NCBI GenBank assembly: GCA_017939795.1
Contig: JAGBAA010000059.1
Coordinates: 1 to 56,967 of the forward strand
DNA: 56,967 nucleotides
Direction of reading: 5' to 3'
Source of the DNA: Thermoguttaceae bacterium
GTDB taxonomy: Bacteria > Planctomycetota > Planctomycetia > Pirellulales > Thermoguttaceae
This document shows positions 9,669 to 20,400 of this stretch, one piece after another; position 1 is the stretch's first letter, and every line of letters begins with the position of its first letter. The translations under genes were made by a program, and so were the position numbers. Under the pieces are notes generated by a model. That model ran no database searches. It was not told the DNA's origin and saw only the letters and a list, made by a program, of their open reading frames with translations.

Positions 9669-12600
9669 ATGGCGATCGATCTGACCGGGATCATTAATCG
9701 GAACGAATACTACACGAATCATTATTTGGCTGCGATTTTCGAAGAAAACGTGAAGGAGACGACGGAGTCATGGAAAACGGCGGGAGAAAGGACGCCGTGG
9801 GCACGGCTGCGGGAGGCGAAGCGGAGTTGGTATGCTGCGCGGGAAAGCGTGCTTCGGGGACGGCAGGATGAGCAGAAGTTCCACCTTATCCAGTCGCTGG
9901 CCCTGGCGTATCTCGCTGCGCTGGGGTTTCCGGAGATCCGCCCGGCAATGATCGGGCTGAGCGAGAAGAGTGCGGTCCCGGTACTGCTTGAGATGAAGCA
10001 GGCAAACGGTGCGCCGTGGCTTTGGGTCTGTCTGGCAGACGACATTTCGGACGATGAGACCGGGAATATCGGGATCCTGAATGCGCGTCCGTTTGCGGTG
10101 ATGGAGGATGGCGCGCGCTTTCAGGAGGGAGAGGACGCCGACCTGGAAGCGTTGGCTGCGAAGATTTTTTTTGGAAAAGACGAGGCCCCGCGGTTCCTCA
10201 TTCTCATTGGACTGAATTCCATCGCGCTGCTGGACCGGCTGAAATGGGGCGAGAAACGCTGTCTCATTTTTGATTTGGAAGAGATATTCGGGAGATGGGT
10301 CGAGTCTACGTTCAAGGCGATGACGGTCCTTCTGCATCGGGAGAGTCTGATGCCGGTTGACGGAAAGATCCTGCTGGACCAGCTGGACGATTCCTCAAGA
10401 CGCCATGCGGCCGGGGTCTCGCAGGATCTCAAGTTTGCGATCCGGGAGTGCATCGAACTTTTGGGCAACGAGGTCCTGTACGACATGAAGCACCGTCTGG
10501 GACGCGAACCGGAGATCACGGAGGAGCTTTCCGACGCGCTGACGCTGGAGTGTCTGCGGTGGATGTACCGGATCCTGTTCATATTCTTCCTGGAGGCGAG
10601 GCCGAATCTCGGATACGCGCCGATCGGCGAGCAGACGTACCTTACCGGATATTCGCTGGAGAGTCTGCGTGAGATCGTGGATGCGCTGGGGGAAAATCGC
10701 GAGGACGTTGGGGAGGGATTCTACCTGCACGAGACGTTTTCCATGCTTTTTTCGCTCATTTACGGTGGGTATCCAAAGTCGGAGAGTGAATGGGTAGAGT
10801 ATGCGTTTAAGGGGACGAGCATTTTCGAGATGTTCATCATGACGCCGCTGAAGGCGCACATTTTCGATCCGGAACGCACGCCGATGCTCAATGCCGCGAA
10901 GCTCCGCAATTCAGCACTTTTGCGCATCGTGGAGCTCATGAGTCTGACGCGCACCGACGCGAAAAAGAAGCAGAAGCGCGGGCGCATTTCCTACGCGAAT
11001 CTCGGGATCAACCAGCTTGGCGCGGTCTACGAGGCACTCCTGTCGTATCGCGGGTTCATTGCGAAGGAGGATCTTTACGAGGTCCGGAAGGCCGGCGAGC
11101 AGATCAACGAGTTGGACGTCGGATATTTCGTCACGGCGGAGGAGCTGGAAAAGTACACCGAAGAGGAGCGCGTGTACGATGAAAAGGAGTTTGGAAAAAG
11201 GCTGAAAGTCTATCCGAAAGGCTCCTTCATTTATCGGCTGGCGGGGCGTGAGCGGGAAAAGTCGGCATCGTATTACACGCCGGAAGTCCTCACGCAGTGT
11301 CTCGTGCGCTACACGCTCAAGGAGCTGCTGGAGGGAAAGACGGCCGACGAGATCCTTCAGCTTACCATTTGCGAGCCGGCGATGGGGAGCGCGGCATTCC
11401 TGAATGAAGCCGTCAATCAGATCGCGGACGCCTATCTCGAGCGCAAGGAGGCGGAGCTTGGCGAAACGGTGCCGGCGGAGAGACGCGCTCATGAGCTTCA
11501 GAAGATCAAAATGTACATTGCGGACCGGAACGTCTACGGGATCGACCTGAATCCCGTGGCGGTGGAGCTGGCGGAGGTATCGCTTTGGCTCAACTCGATC
11601 CACGAAGGCGGGTTTGTGCCGTGGTTCGGAACGCAGCTCGTGCATGGGAACTCGCTCATCGGCGCGAGACGGCAGGTGTACGCGGAGGAATGCCTTACCG
11701 ACTCTAAAAAACTCTGGTACGCAAGGACTCCGGAGCGGGTCGCGCTGTCGTCGAAGGGCCGGTGCGGGAAGCGTATCTACCATTTTCTGCTTGGCGACCC
11801 GGGCATGAGTGTCTATTCCGACAGAGTCATTAAGAGCCTTGAGCCGGAGAAGATCAAAAGGATCAACGAATGGCGGCAGGGATTCTGTGCACCGTTTAAG
11901 GAAGGTTCTTCGGAACTCGCCATGCTCCACACGCTTTCCGAGGCGGTCGACGAGCTGTGGAAGCATCAGAGGAATCTCCGCAAGATCATCGAAAAGAACA
12001 CCCGCGACGCGCTCTATATTTTCGGCCAGCCGCAGTCGGAGATCTTCTGCGGCACTTCCTCCATTCGCGAGAAGGACTGCATCCTCGAGCGGCAGTACAA
12101 AACCGAAAATGCCCGCTACGCCAGTTCCTACGCTCGGCTTAAGATGGCGATGGACTACTGGTGCGCGCTCTGGTTCTGGCCGATCGAACAGGCGCATCTG
12201 CTTCCGGAACGCGCGGCTTTCATGCAGGATATGCACCTGATCCTGAAAGGCGTCCTCATGGAGAAGGAGCAGGAACAGTTCATGATCGACATGGGAGAGT
12301 CGGAAACGAACGTCTGGCTCGAACTGGAAGAACAGTGCAGGGTGGACGGTGTCGTGGATCTGGAACAGCTCTGCACGCTTCTGCCGCGTCTGAAGCTGGT
12401 GCGTGAGATCGCCAAAAAGAACAGTTTCCTTCACTGGGAGCTGGAATTTGCGGACATCTTCGAGGACCGCGGAGGGTTTGACCTCATCATCGGGAATCCC
12501 CCCTGGGTCAAGGTCGAGTGGAACGAGCAGGGGGTGCTGGCCGACTGTGATCCGACGTTCGCCGTTAAGAAACTCACGGCCGCGCAGACCGCTCGTCGGC

Positions 12601-14396
12601 GGGAAGATGCTCTCCGGAATGAGGAGACAAGGAAACTCTATTTCTCCGAATACGAATCGATGTCCGGGCTTCAGTCCTTCCTGAACGCATTCCAGAACTA
12701 CCCGCTTTTGAAGGGACAGCAGACCAACCTGTTCAAGTGCTTCCTCCCGCAGGCGTGGCTGTTCGGAAACAAAAACGGAATGAGCGGTTTCGTCCATCCC
12801 GACGGCGTCTACGATGACCCGAAAGGCGGACCCCTGCGCGAAACGCTTTATCCAAAACTCCGATACCATTTTCAGTTCCAGAATGAAAGAAAACTATTTG
12901 TTGAAGTTCATCACAATACCATTTTCAGCCTGAATATTTACGGCAACCGCCTGACGGAGTATTTCGATTCCATTTCCAACCTGTTTCTTGCCGAGACGGT
13001 CGAGCAGTGCTATGATGCGAGCCGGTGTTTTCAGACACTTCCGGGCCTTAAGGACAAAACCGGCTGGTGCACGAAAGGGCATCCGCAGCGCGTGGTGCGT
13101 GTCGGTCAGAAAGAACTGACGCTCTTTGCGAAACTGTTCGACGGCAGCACGAACTGGAAACAGGCCCGCCTCCCCGTCCTCCACGCCCAGCCGCTTCTGG
13201 AAGTCCTGGAATGTTTCGCAAAACAGGAAAAAACACTGGGAGATCTGGGAGAGAATGTGTACTCAACCGAAATGTGGCACGAAACCAACGCACAGAAAGA
13301 TGGGACGATCCAGCGCGATGTCCATTTCCCGGGATCTGCGCGAGACATGATCTATTCCGGACCGCATATCGGCGTAGGGAATCCATTCTTCAAAACTTCC
13401 CGACGGATCTGCAAAGTCAACAGTGACTATGATCCGATCGACCTGACGCAGCTTCCGGAGGAAATGTTCCAGCGGTGCAATTATTCACCCGCATGTGAGA
13501 TGGCGGAATATCTGCGTCGGATTCCTCGTAACGCACAAGATAGATCCTATGCCGAAAATTATCGTTTGCTCGCACGTAAAATGCTGAATCTTGCAGGTGA
13601 ACGGACTTTAATGCCGGCAATCGTTCCACCGCAGACGGGGCATATTCATGGTATATTCGGATTTGATTTCTCAAACCTGATGGACTTGGTCAGTGCTTCG
13701 GGTTTAACCTCCTCGATTCCGTTTGATTTTTTAATTAAAGCCTCTGGGAAGGGAAATCTGTATACAGATAATGCCTCCAAACTCCCCCTTCTTCCGTACG
13801 ACTCACGTCTTGCGGTACGAGCGCTGCTTTTGAACTGTCTGACGCGTGCGTATGCGCCGCTTTGGTCGGAGAGTTTTCGAGAGGCGTTTCGGCAGGATGG
13901 GTGGTCGAAGAAGGATGCGCGTCTTCGTCCGGAACGGTTTTCGGAGCTTTGCGGGGAATGGAGCTGGGAGGTCCCGCTTCGTACGGACTTCGAGCGTCGG
14001 CAGGCTCTGGTGGAGATCGACGTTCTGACTGCGCTGGGTCTTGGAATGACGCTGGAACAGCTTCAGACGATCTACCGGATCCAGTTCCCGGTTCTTCAGG
14101 ATTACGAGTCGGAGACGTTTTACGATACCTCCGGCCGTATCGTCTTCACGACGAACCGCAGTCTTACCGGCGTCGGTGTGGAACGCGCGGTCTGGGAGAA
14201 GGAAGTGCGTCATCTTCAGCCCGGCGAACAGTGGAGCCGTACGGTCACGGACGACACGCTCCCGAACGGTCCTGTCGAGCGGACGATCACGTACACCGCA
14301 CCGTTTACGTCATGCAGCCGCGAAGACGACTACGCGCAGGCCTGGGCATATTTCAGCAGTTCCGAAAAGCAGACAGACGCAGTGAATAAAGAGTAA
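9669..14396 (+). CDS. drmMI: Large N6-adenine DNA methyltransferase, DISARM DrmMI-like / Eco57I-like
   Basis: A 1575-residue protein with AAGGAG before ATG 9669. The AdoMet motif I is CEPAMGSAAF (residues about 567-577), the catalytic motif IV is GNPPW (about 941-945), and a DLNPVAVELAEVSLW strand marks motif II/III. This is the gamma-class N6-adenine architecture seen in Eco57I-like, PglX and DrmMI proteins. About 550 residues precede the catalytic domain; they carry no PD-(D/E)XK motif that I can assign. The C-terminal 400 residues probably hold the target-recognition domain and are locally more AT-rich than the rest. In DISARM, DrmMI methylation marks self DNA while the helicase complex blocks incoming DNA. 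The next gene begins 11 bases downstream with its own AAAGGAG. Confidence 0.75.
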   Translation: MAIDLTGIINRNEYYTNHYLAAIFEENVKETTESWKTAGERTPWARLREAKRSWYAARESVLRGRQDEQKFHLIQSLALAYLAALGFPEIRPAMIGLSEKSAVPVLLEMKQANGAPWLWVCLADDISDDETGNIGILNARPFAVMEDGARFQEGEDADLEALAAKIFFGKDEAPRFLILIGLNSIALLDRLKWGEKRCLIFDLEEIFGRWVESTFKAMTVLLHRESLMPVDGKILLDQLDDSSRRHAAGVSQDLKFAIRECIELLGNEVLYDMKHRLGREPEITEELSDALTLECLRWMYRILFIFFLEARPNLGYAPIGEQTYLTGYSLESLREIVDALGENREDVGEGFYLHETFSMLFSLIYGGYPKSESEWVEYAFKGTSIFEMFIMTPLKAHIFDPERTPMLNAAKLRNSALLRIVELMSLTRTDAKKKQKRGRISYANLGINQLGAVYEALLSYRGFIAKEDLYEVRKAGEQINELDVGYFVTAEELEKYTEEERVYDEKEFGKRLKVYPKGSFIYRLAGREREKSASYYTPEVLTQCLVRYTLKELLEGKTADEILQLTICEPAMGSAAFLNEAVNQIADAYLERKEAELGETVPAERRAHELQKIKMYIADRNVYGIDLNPVAVELAEVSLWLNSIHEGGFVPWFGTQLVHGNSLIGARRQVYAEECLTDSKKLWYARTPERVALSSKGRCGKRIYHFLLGDPGMSVYSDRVIKSLEPEKIKRINEWRQGFCAPFKEGSSELAMLHTLSEAVDELWKHQRNLRKIIEKNTRDALYIFGQPQSEIFCGTSSIREKDCILERQYKTENARYASSYARLKMAMDYWCALWFWPIEQAHLLPERAAFMQDMHLILKGVLMEKEQEQFMIDMGESETNVWLELEEQCRVDGVVDLEQLCTLLPRLKLVREIAKKNSFLHWELEFADIFEDRGGFDLIIGNPPWVKVEWNEQGVLADCDPTFAVKKLTAAQTARRREDALRNEETRKLYFSEYESMSGLQSFLNAFQNYPLLKGQQTNLFKCFLPQAWLFGNKNGMSGFVHPDGVYDDPKGGPLRETLYPKLRYHFQFQNERKLFVEVHHNTIFSLNIYGNRLTEYFDSISNLFLAETVEQCYDASRCFQTLPGLKDKTGWCTKGHPQRVVRVGQKELTLFAKLFDGSTNWKQARLPVLHAQPLLEVLECFAKQEKTLGDLGENVYSTEMWHETNAQKDGTIQRDVHFPGSARDMIYSGPHIGVGNPFFKTSRRICKVNSDYDPIDLTQLPEEMFQRCNYSPACEMAEYLRRIPRNAQDRSYAENYRLLARKMLNLAGERTLMPAIVPPQTGHIHGIFGFDFSNLMDLVSASGLTSSIPFDFLIKASGKGNLYTDNASKLPLLPYDSRLAVRALLLNCLTRAYAPLWSESFREAFRQDGWSKKDARLRPERFSELCGEWSWEVPLRTDFERRQALVEIDVLTALGLGMTLEQLQTIYRIQFPVLQDYESETFYDTSGRIVFTTNRSLTGVGVERAVWEKEVRHLQPGEQWSRTVTDDTLPNGPVERTITYTAPFTSCSREDDYAQAWAYFSSSEKQTDAVNKE

Positions 14397-14407
14397 AGGA
14401 GTTCCTC

Positions 14408-17400
14408 ATGTTTCCATCCATCGTCGCCCGACAGCTTCAGGAGGGTATCCTCGAGTATTTCCGCACGACGTTCCCGATTTCGAATTCGGTGTTTGAAGGG
14501 TGTTTCGAATCTCTGAAAACCGATTCCGGCCTGATGTATCATGAGCCGTTCGTTTCGGTGAAGCTGCCGTTTCGCGGTTCGGAACCGAAGAAACATTTCG
14601 AAGCGTTCGAGCCGGAAAACCCGCCGTATTTTCATCAGGTCCGCGCGTTTCAGCGTCTGACCGGGGAAAATGTGCGCTCCACGATCATCGCGACCGGTAC
14701 CGGGTCAGGGAAAACGGAGTGTTTCCTTTACCCGATCCTTGAACACTGCTGGCAGCACCGATTCGAAAAAGGGATCAAGGCGGTCCTCGTCTATCCGATG
14801 AACGCGCTGGCGAACGACCAGTCGAAACGTCTCGCGCAGTTCATCCATGATTCGGAGAAACTTCGCGGAAACATCACCGTCGGCATGTATACCGGCTCGC
14901 GTGCGAAAAGTACGACCTGCATGACCGCGGATCAGGTCATTACGGACAGGGAGACGCTCCGGAAATCCCCGCCGTCGATCCTGATCACGAACTACAAGAT
15001 GCTCGATTACCTCCTGAACCGTCCGAAAGACGCGCCGCTCTGGCGGGAGAATGGCCCCGAAACGCTGAAATATCTGGCGGTGGACGAACTCCACACGTTC
15101 GACGGTGCCCAGGGGACGGACCTTGCGTGCCTTCTTCGCCGTCTGAAAGCGCGTCTGAATATGCAGCCCGCCCAGCTGTGCTGCGTCGGTACGTCCGCCA
15201 CGATGGGGAGCCGAGAACAGGAAGCCGAGATCCGCGATTTTGCCGGACAGATCTTCGGCGAGGAATTCGATGAAGGCAGCATCATTACGGAAGACCGCCT
15301 CTGCGCCGAGGAGTTCTTCTCCGACGCCTCGCCCCGTAACGTGACGCTCCCGAATGCCGAACAGGTCCGGGAACTTTGGCAGAATATCCATGACGATGAC
15401 GAAACCGCGTACATCCAGAACGCCGTCGCCGGTTGGTTCCCCGACTTTTCGGAAGATCCGATGAGCCTCCCGGGCCGTCTTGCGCTCGCCGTGGAACTCC
15501 GGGACCATGTTTTCGTTCAGGATCTGATCTCGCGGATGGAAACCGGCTGGCATCAGAACCGCGCGCTGGCAGAATGGCTTCGTCTCGAAAAGAAATACGA
15601 GCTTGGCGATGCCGAACAGCAGAAGGGGACGCTGGATTCCATCTTCGCACTGATCTCCTGGGCACGTACCGGGAGCGAAGAGAACCCCCGGCCGTTCCTT
15701 CAGCTCCACGTTCAGCTCTGGATGAGCGAAATGCGCCGTCTTCTCGCAAAAGTGGGGCGGAAAGACCTGCGTTTCAAAACGTACTTCGCCATGGATAAGG
15801 AGAACCTCAAACCGGGGAAGAAATACCATGACTCGGACCGCGAGAATTTCCTTCCCGTGGTGAACTGCCGCGACTGCGGCGCGACAGGGTGGGTCTCCGC
15901 TCTGAATGAACGGAAAAACATGACGATTTTCGACCATCGCGCGTTTTACAATATGTACTTCAGCGGCGACCATCGGATCACGATGATGTTTCCGGAAGAA
16001 AATCCTTTGGAGATCATTCCGGGTGAAGATGAAACGGATGGTCCGAAACTGTTCTACCGTCAGCGTCTCTGCCCCAAGTGCCTCCATATCCAGGATGCAG
16101 AATACAGCCAGAAGACCATCTGCGATGAATGCGATACAGAAACCGTCCCGGTCCTCGTCCCCGTGGAGATGCATACCGAAGGAAATCGGCACGCTCATCA
16201 GTACATTTGCCCGTACTGCGGGAGCAAACGCGGGCTCGCTCTGATCGGACTTCGCAGCACGACGGAGATCAGCACGTGCCTCTCGCAGGTCTTCGCGTCG
16301 CGCTTCAACGACGATAAAAAACTCCTCGCGTTCTCGGACAACGTACAGGACGCTGCCCACCGCGCGGGTTTCTTCAGCCACAATACATGGCGTTTCCCCC
16401 TTCGGCGTGCGATCCTGAAGTATCTCCAGGAAGAAGGCGCGGGGCAGAGTCTCGCCAGCGTGCAGGACGGTTTCTGCCGATACTGGCGCGAACGGCTCTC
16501 CAGGGAAGAATTCGCGGGGTACTTTACGCCCCCGAACATGACCTGGAGGCAGATCTATGAAGATATGGTCCGAAACGGGAATCTGCCGCACGACAAAAAC
16601 ACGGAAGAATTCCTCCAGGATATTGAAAAACGTCTGCGCTATGAGCTCATGCTTGAATTCGGCCTGCGCGCGAACATCGGCCGTACGCTGGATAAATCGG
16701 GGTGCGCGACGCTCGCGTTTTCCAATGAAGACATCGAAACGGCCGCAGAACGCCTCCAGACCCGCGTGGAGAATGAACTGAATGCCCTCCACGGCATCGG
16801 AACGGATCTCTTCCGGCAGATGGTCGTCGTCTTCCTCTATACCCTCTGCCGAAGCGGAGCGTTTTTCGACAGTGTGTTTCATTCGTTCGTGAAGGCCGAA
16901 GGGAAAACGTACCTCCTCTCCTCCGATGTCCGTTTGGGCCGTATGTGGCTTCCGCCGCTTCAGTCCGGACGCAATACTCCGCGTTTCCTCGCTGTCTCGC
17001 ATGCCGGCCGGAAAGTTCCGGGGTTCGACTCGGTCCTCGACAGAAAGTATTCCGGACGTCTGCGTCAATTGGTCGGTCCGTTTCTCTTGAGCGATGATGA
17101 TATTTTCCATTCCATCGCACGTATCCTGACGGAGGAACTCGCGGCCCTGGAAGTCCTTCTCCCGTTCGCCGATACGCCTGGGATGAGCGTTTACGGACTG
17201 AATCGCGAAAAAGTGCACGTTTCGTCTGACGTAAAGTTCGTGAAATGCACGTCCTGCCGGACGCTTCATTCCATTCCTGGGGAACAGGCGGTGCTCTGGT
17301 CGAAACTTCCGTGTCTGCGAAGACCGTGCAGCGGCATACTGAAACCCGTTTTGCAGGGCGGACTGGACTACTATGGGAGACTGTTCAGCTCCGGAGATCT

Positions 17401-20400
17401 TGCGCGTGTGAACGCAAACGAACATACGAGCATGCTCCGCGATGAAGACCGCGACCGGATCGAAAAGACTTTCCGCAGCAAGGTCTCCAATCCATGGGAT
17501 CCGAATGTACTTTCGTGTACACCGACACTTGAAATGGGGATCGACATCGGGAATCTTTCCTCGGTCGTCCTTTGCAATATGCCGCCGTCCGAGGCCCAGT
17601 TCGTTCAGCGAGTGGGCCGGGCCGGACGCCGAGACGGAAATGCTCTGACGCTGGTGACGGCCTCCAATACGAAACACCATGACGTTTTTTACTATCAGGA
17701 CCCGCATGAAATGCTCGACTGCAGCGTTCTTCCTCCGCGGATCTTCCTGAATGCCTCGGCCGTACTGGAACGTCAGTATCTCGCGTATTGCCTCGACTGC
17801 TGGAACAAACACGGAAACCTTGGAGAACATGCCGTTCCCGATACGCTTGCCTCCGTCTTCATGACGATCGGGAACAGGAATACCAGCCAGTTCCCGTACA
17901 ATTTCCTGGAATATATTCAGAAAAATGAGCAGGAACTTCTGGATTCCTTCCTTGAGATCTTCCGGGCGGATCTGGACTTGACGGCACGCGAGTCGATCGA
18001 GAAATTTGCGATCGGCGGCGAGGACGAAAGTCCGCTTCACGCAAAACTGATGAAGTGTTTTGAGAGTCAGATCAAGGAAAGTGCAAATATTGGCGAAAAG
18101 ATCAAAGATGTCCGCGCCGCGATCGCATACTTTAGGAATTTGCCGAAAGACAGTACCCATGATGAAGAGATCGCTCAGCTCGAACGGGAAGAAAAAGGCC
18201 TGGAGCAGATGAAGCGGGAACTGCGCCGCAAAAACGTCTACAATTTCCTCTCTGACGAGGGACTTTTGCCGAATTACGCTTTTCCGGAAGAAGGCGTCGT
18301 GCTCAAAGCGATCCTTTCGCGTTTTGAGAAAAAGGAGGAACCTGGAAAAAAAGGAAAAGAGGATGAACAGCGTCTCGTTTACGAATACCGCCGCCGTGCG
18401 CAGACTGCATTGAGTGAATTTGCTCCGGAATGCAGTTTTTATGCCAGCGGCCATAAACTCCGGATCGACCAGATCGACATTCATAATGCGCAGAGAAACA
18501 CATGGCGTTTGTGCCCGAACTGTGCTCATGCGGAAGCGGAAACGCACGCCCATTCTGCCTGCTGTCCGCGCTGCGGAGATCCGGGTTGGGGGGACCTTGG
18601 CCAGCTCCGCACGATGTGGCGAACTCCGGTAGTTTATTCTAATATGGATTACGGTCAAAGCTCGATCAGCGATGAAAGCGATGACCGGTCGAATGTTTTT
18701 TTCCTGAAGGAGATGCTTGTTGACGTCGATGAGGAGAACGACATCGTTTCCTCCTATTCGATGGAAAACGGCGACATTCCGTTTGGTTACGAGCTGGTGC
18801 GCAAGGCGGTGATGCGCGAGATCAATTTCGGTGAACGGGATATGTTCGGGAATAAATTTGCGGTCGCCGGGAGCGAAGAGGTCCGCAAGGGATTCCGAGT
18901 CTGCCAATACTGCGGTAAGATCCAGCCCAAAAACGGCAAGGAGACCCATTCGCGGTACTGTAAAACGCGCTATATTCCGGAAACACGCAGCGACGCCATC
19001 GTGTCTTCCCTTTTTATTTATCGGGAATTTGAGACGGAGGCTCTTCGGATCCTGATCCCTTCAACGACGCTTGATTCATCGAGAGCACGTACGGAATCCT
19101 TTGCTGCCGCACTTTTGCTGGGGCTGAAACTGCATTTCGGAAATGTGGACCACATTCGTCCGGTACTCTGTGACGTGCCGACTTCGGATCCGATCTGCCG
19201 CCGGCAGTATCTCGTTCTCTATGATGCCGTGCCTGGCGGGACCGGGTATCTGAAAGAACTTGCTGAAAGTTCTCAGACAGAGCGTCCGGCTCTTCTGGAA
19301 GTTTTCCGAAAGGCACTCGAGGTCCTGGAACACTGCGAGTGTCGAAATGATCCAAAAGCGGAAGCGTGCTACCATTGCCTTTATCGGTATGTCCAAACTG
19401 AACATTTGGGGAGCGCCTCCAGAAAAACTGCGGCGAAGATGCTCCGTTCGATCGTGAATGGCTGGAAAGGTCTGCGGAAATGTGAGGGAGTCCGGACGAT
19501 TCCGATCGATTCTTTGATGGAGAGTGAGCTGGAACGGCGTTTTATCGAAACCTTTCCCGGAATGTGTACCGCCAATCGGACACTTGAACTCCACGAGGCG
19601 TTGGTCAACGGTAAAATGGGGTACCGGCTTCATATTCAATGTGAAGGACGTTCCATTGTCTGGGATGTTGAGCCTCAGGTTACGCTTGGCAGGGAAGACG
19701 GCGTCTCGGTCACCAGTCGTCCGGATTTTATTTTCTGGCCGATCCCGCGGGACAGCCGACGCCCTGTCGCTGTATTTACGGATGGATTCCGATACCATCA
19801 GGATAAACTCCATGACGATACGCTGAAGCGTGAAGCGATCCGGAAAAGCGGGCGTTTTCGTGTCTGGTCTTTCAGCTGGAACGACATTACGTTTGGGCTT
19901 GAGGTGAATGAGGACTACCATACTGAAACGCTGGTTCCGGAACGTATGCCGTCCGGAAGCAAATGCTATCGCCAGATGATCGGTACGGGGCCTGCCGGAC
20001 AACTTTATCCGGATCGCGTGTCTGCGATGGAACTCTTTGTGCGTTACCTTTCCCTGGAAGATGCAGAAGCGCTCTTCACTCACCAGGCCCATGCGTACGC
20101 ATACTCTCTGCTGGATGTCCGAATCAGCCAAAGTGTAGAAAAGATGGAAGAATGTCGAAAGGTCCTCGAACGGATCCGGGAATGGACTCAAATTTCCGAA
20201 GGATCGATCCCCACATCCGAAATGTTTTTTGGAAAATGGACTCCGAGATATGAACTGCCGCACCTGACCATCTGGTCTGCGATGGCGAAGGAGGATCGAA
20301 AAGATCCCTCAAAGATCCGGGTCCATGCAGTTTTGGAAGATACTTTGGAAAACAGAACGTCCAATCTGGAAGCAGAGTGGAATGGAATGCTTCATTTTGC

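Noticed and set aside
10911..12869. A 652-codon minus-strand frame and similar long antisense frames over the methyltransferase
   Set aside because: The plus strand carries the AdoMet and NPPW motifs; the antisense frames have arginine-rich composition without recognisable domains.
14705..18949. A 1414-codon open frame on the minus strand
   Set aside because: It is antisense to the giant DUF1998 helicase, whose helicase motifs and ribosome-binding site are clear. The antisense translation has no domain pattern and is a codon-bias shadow.
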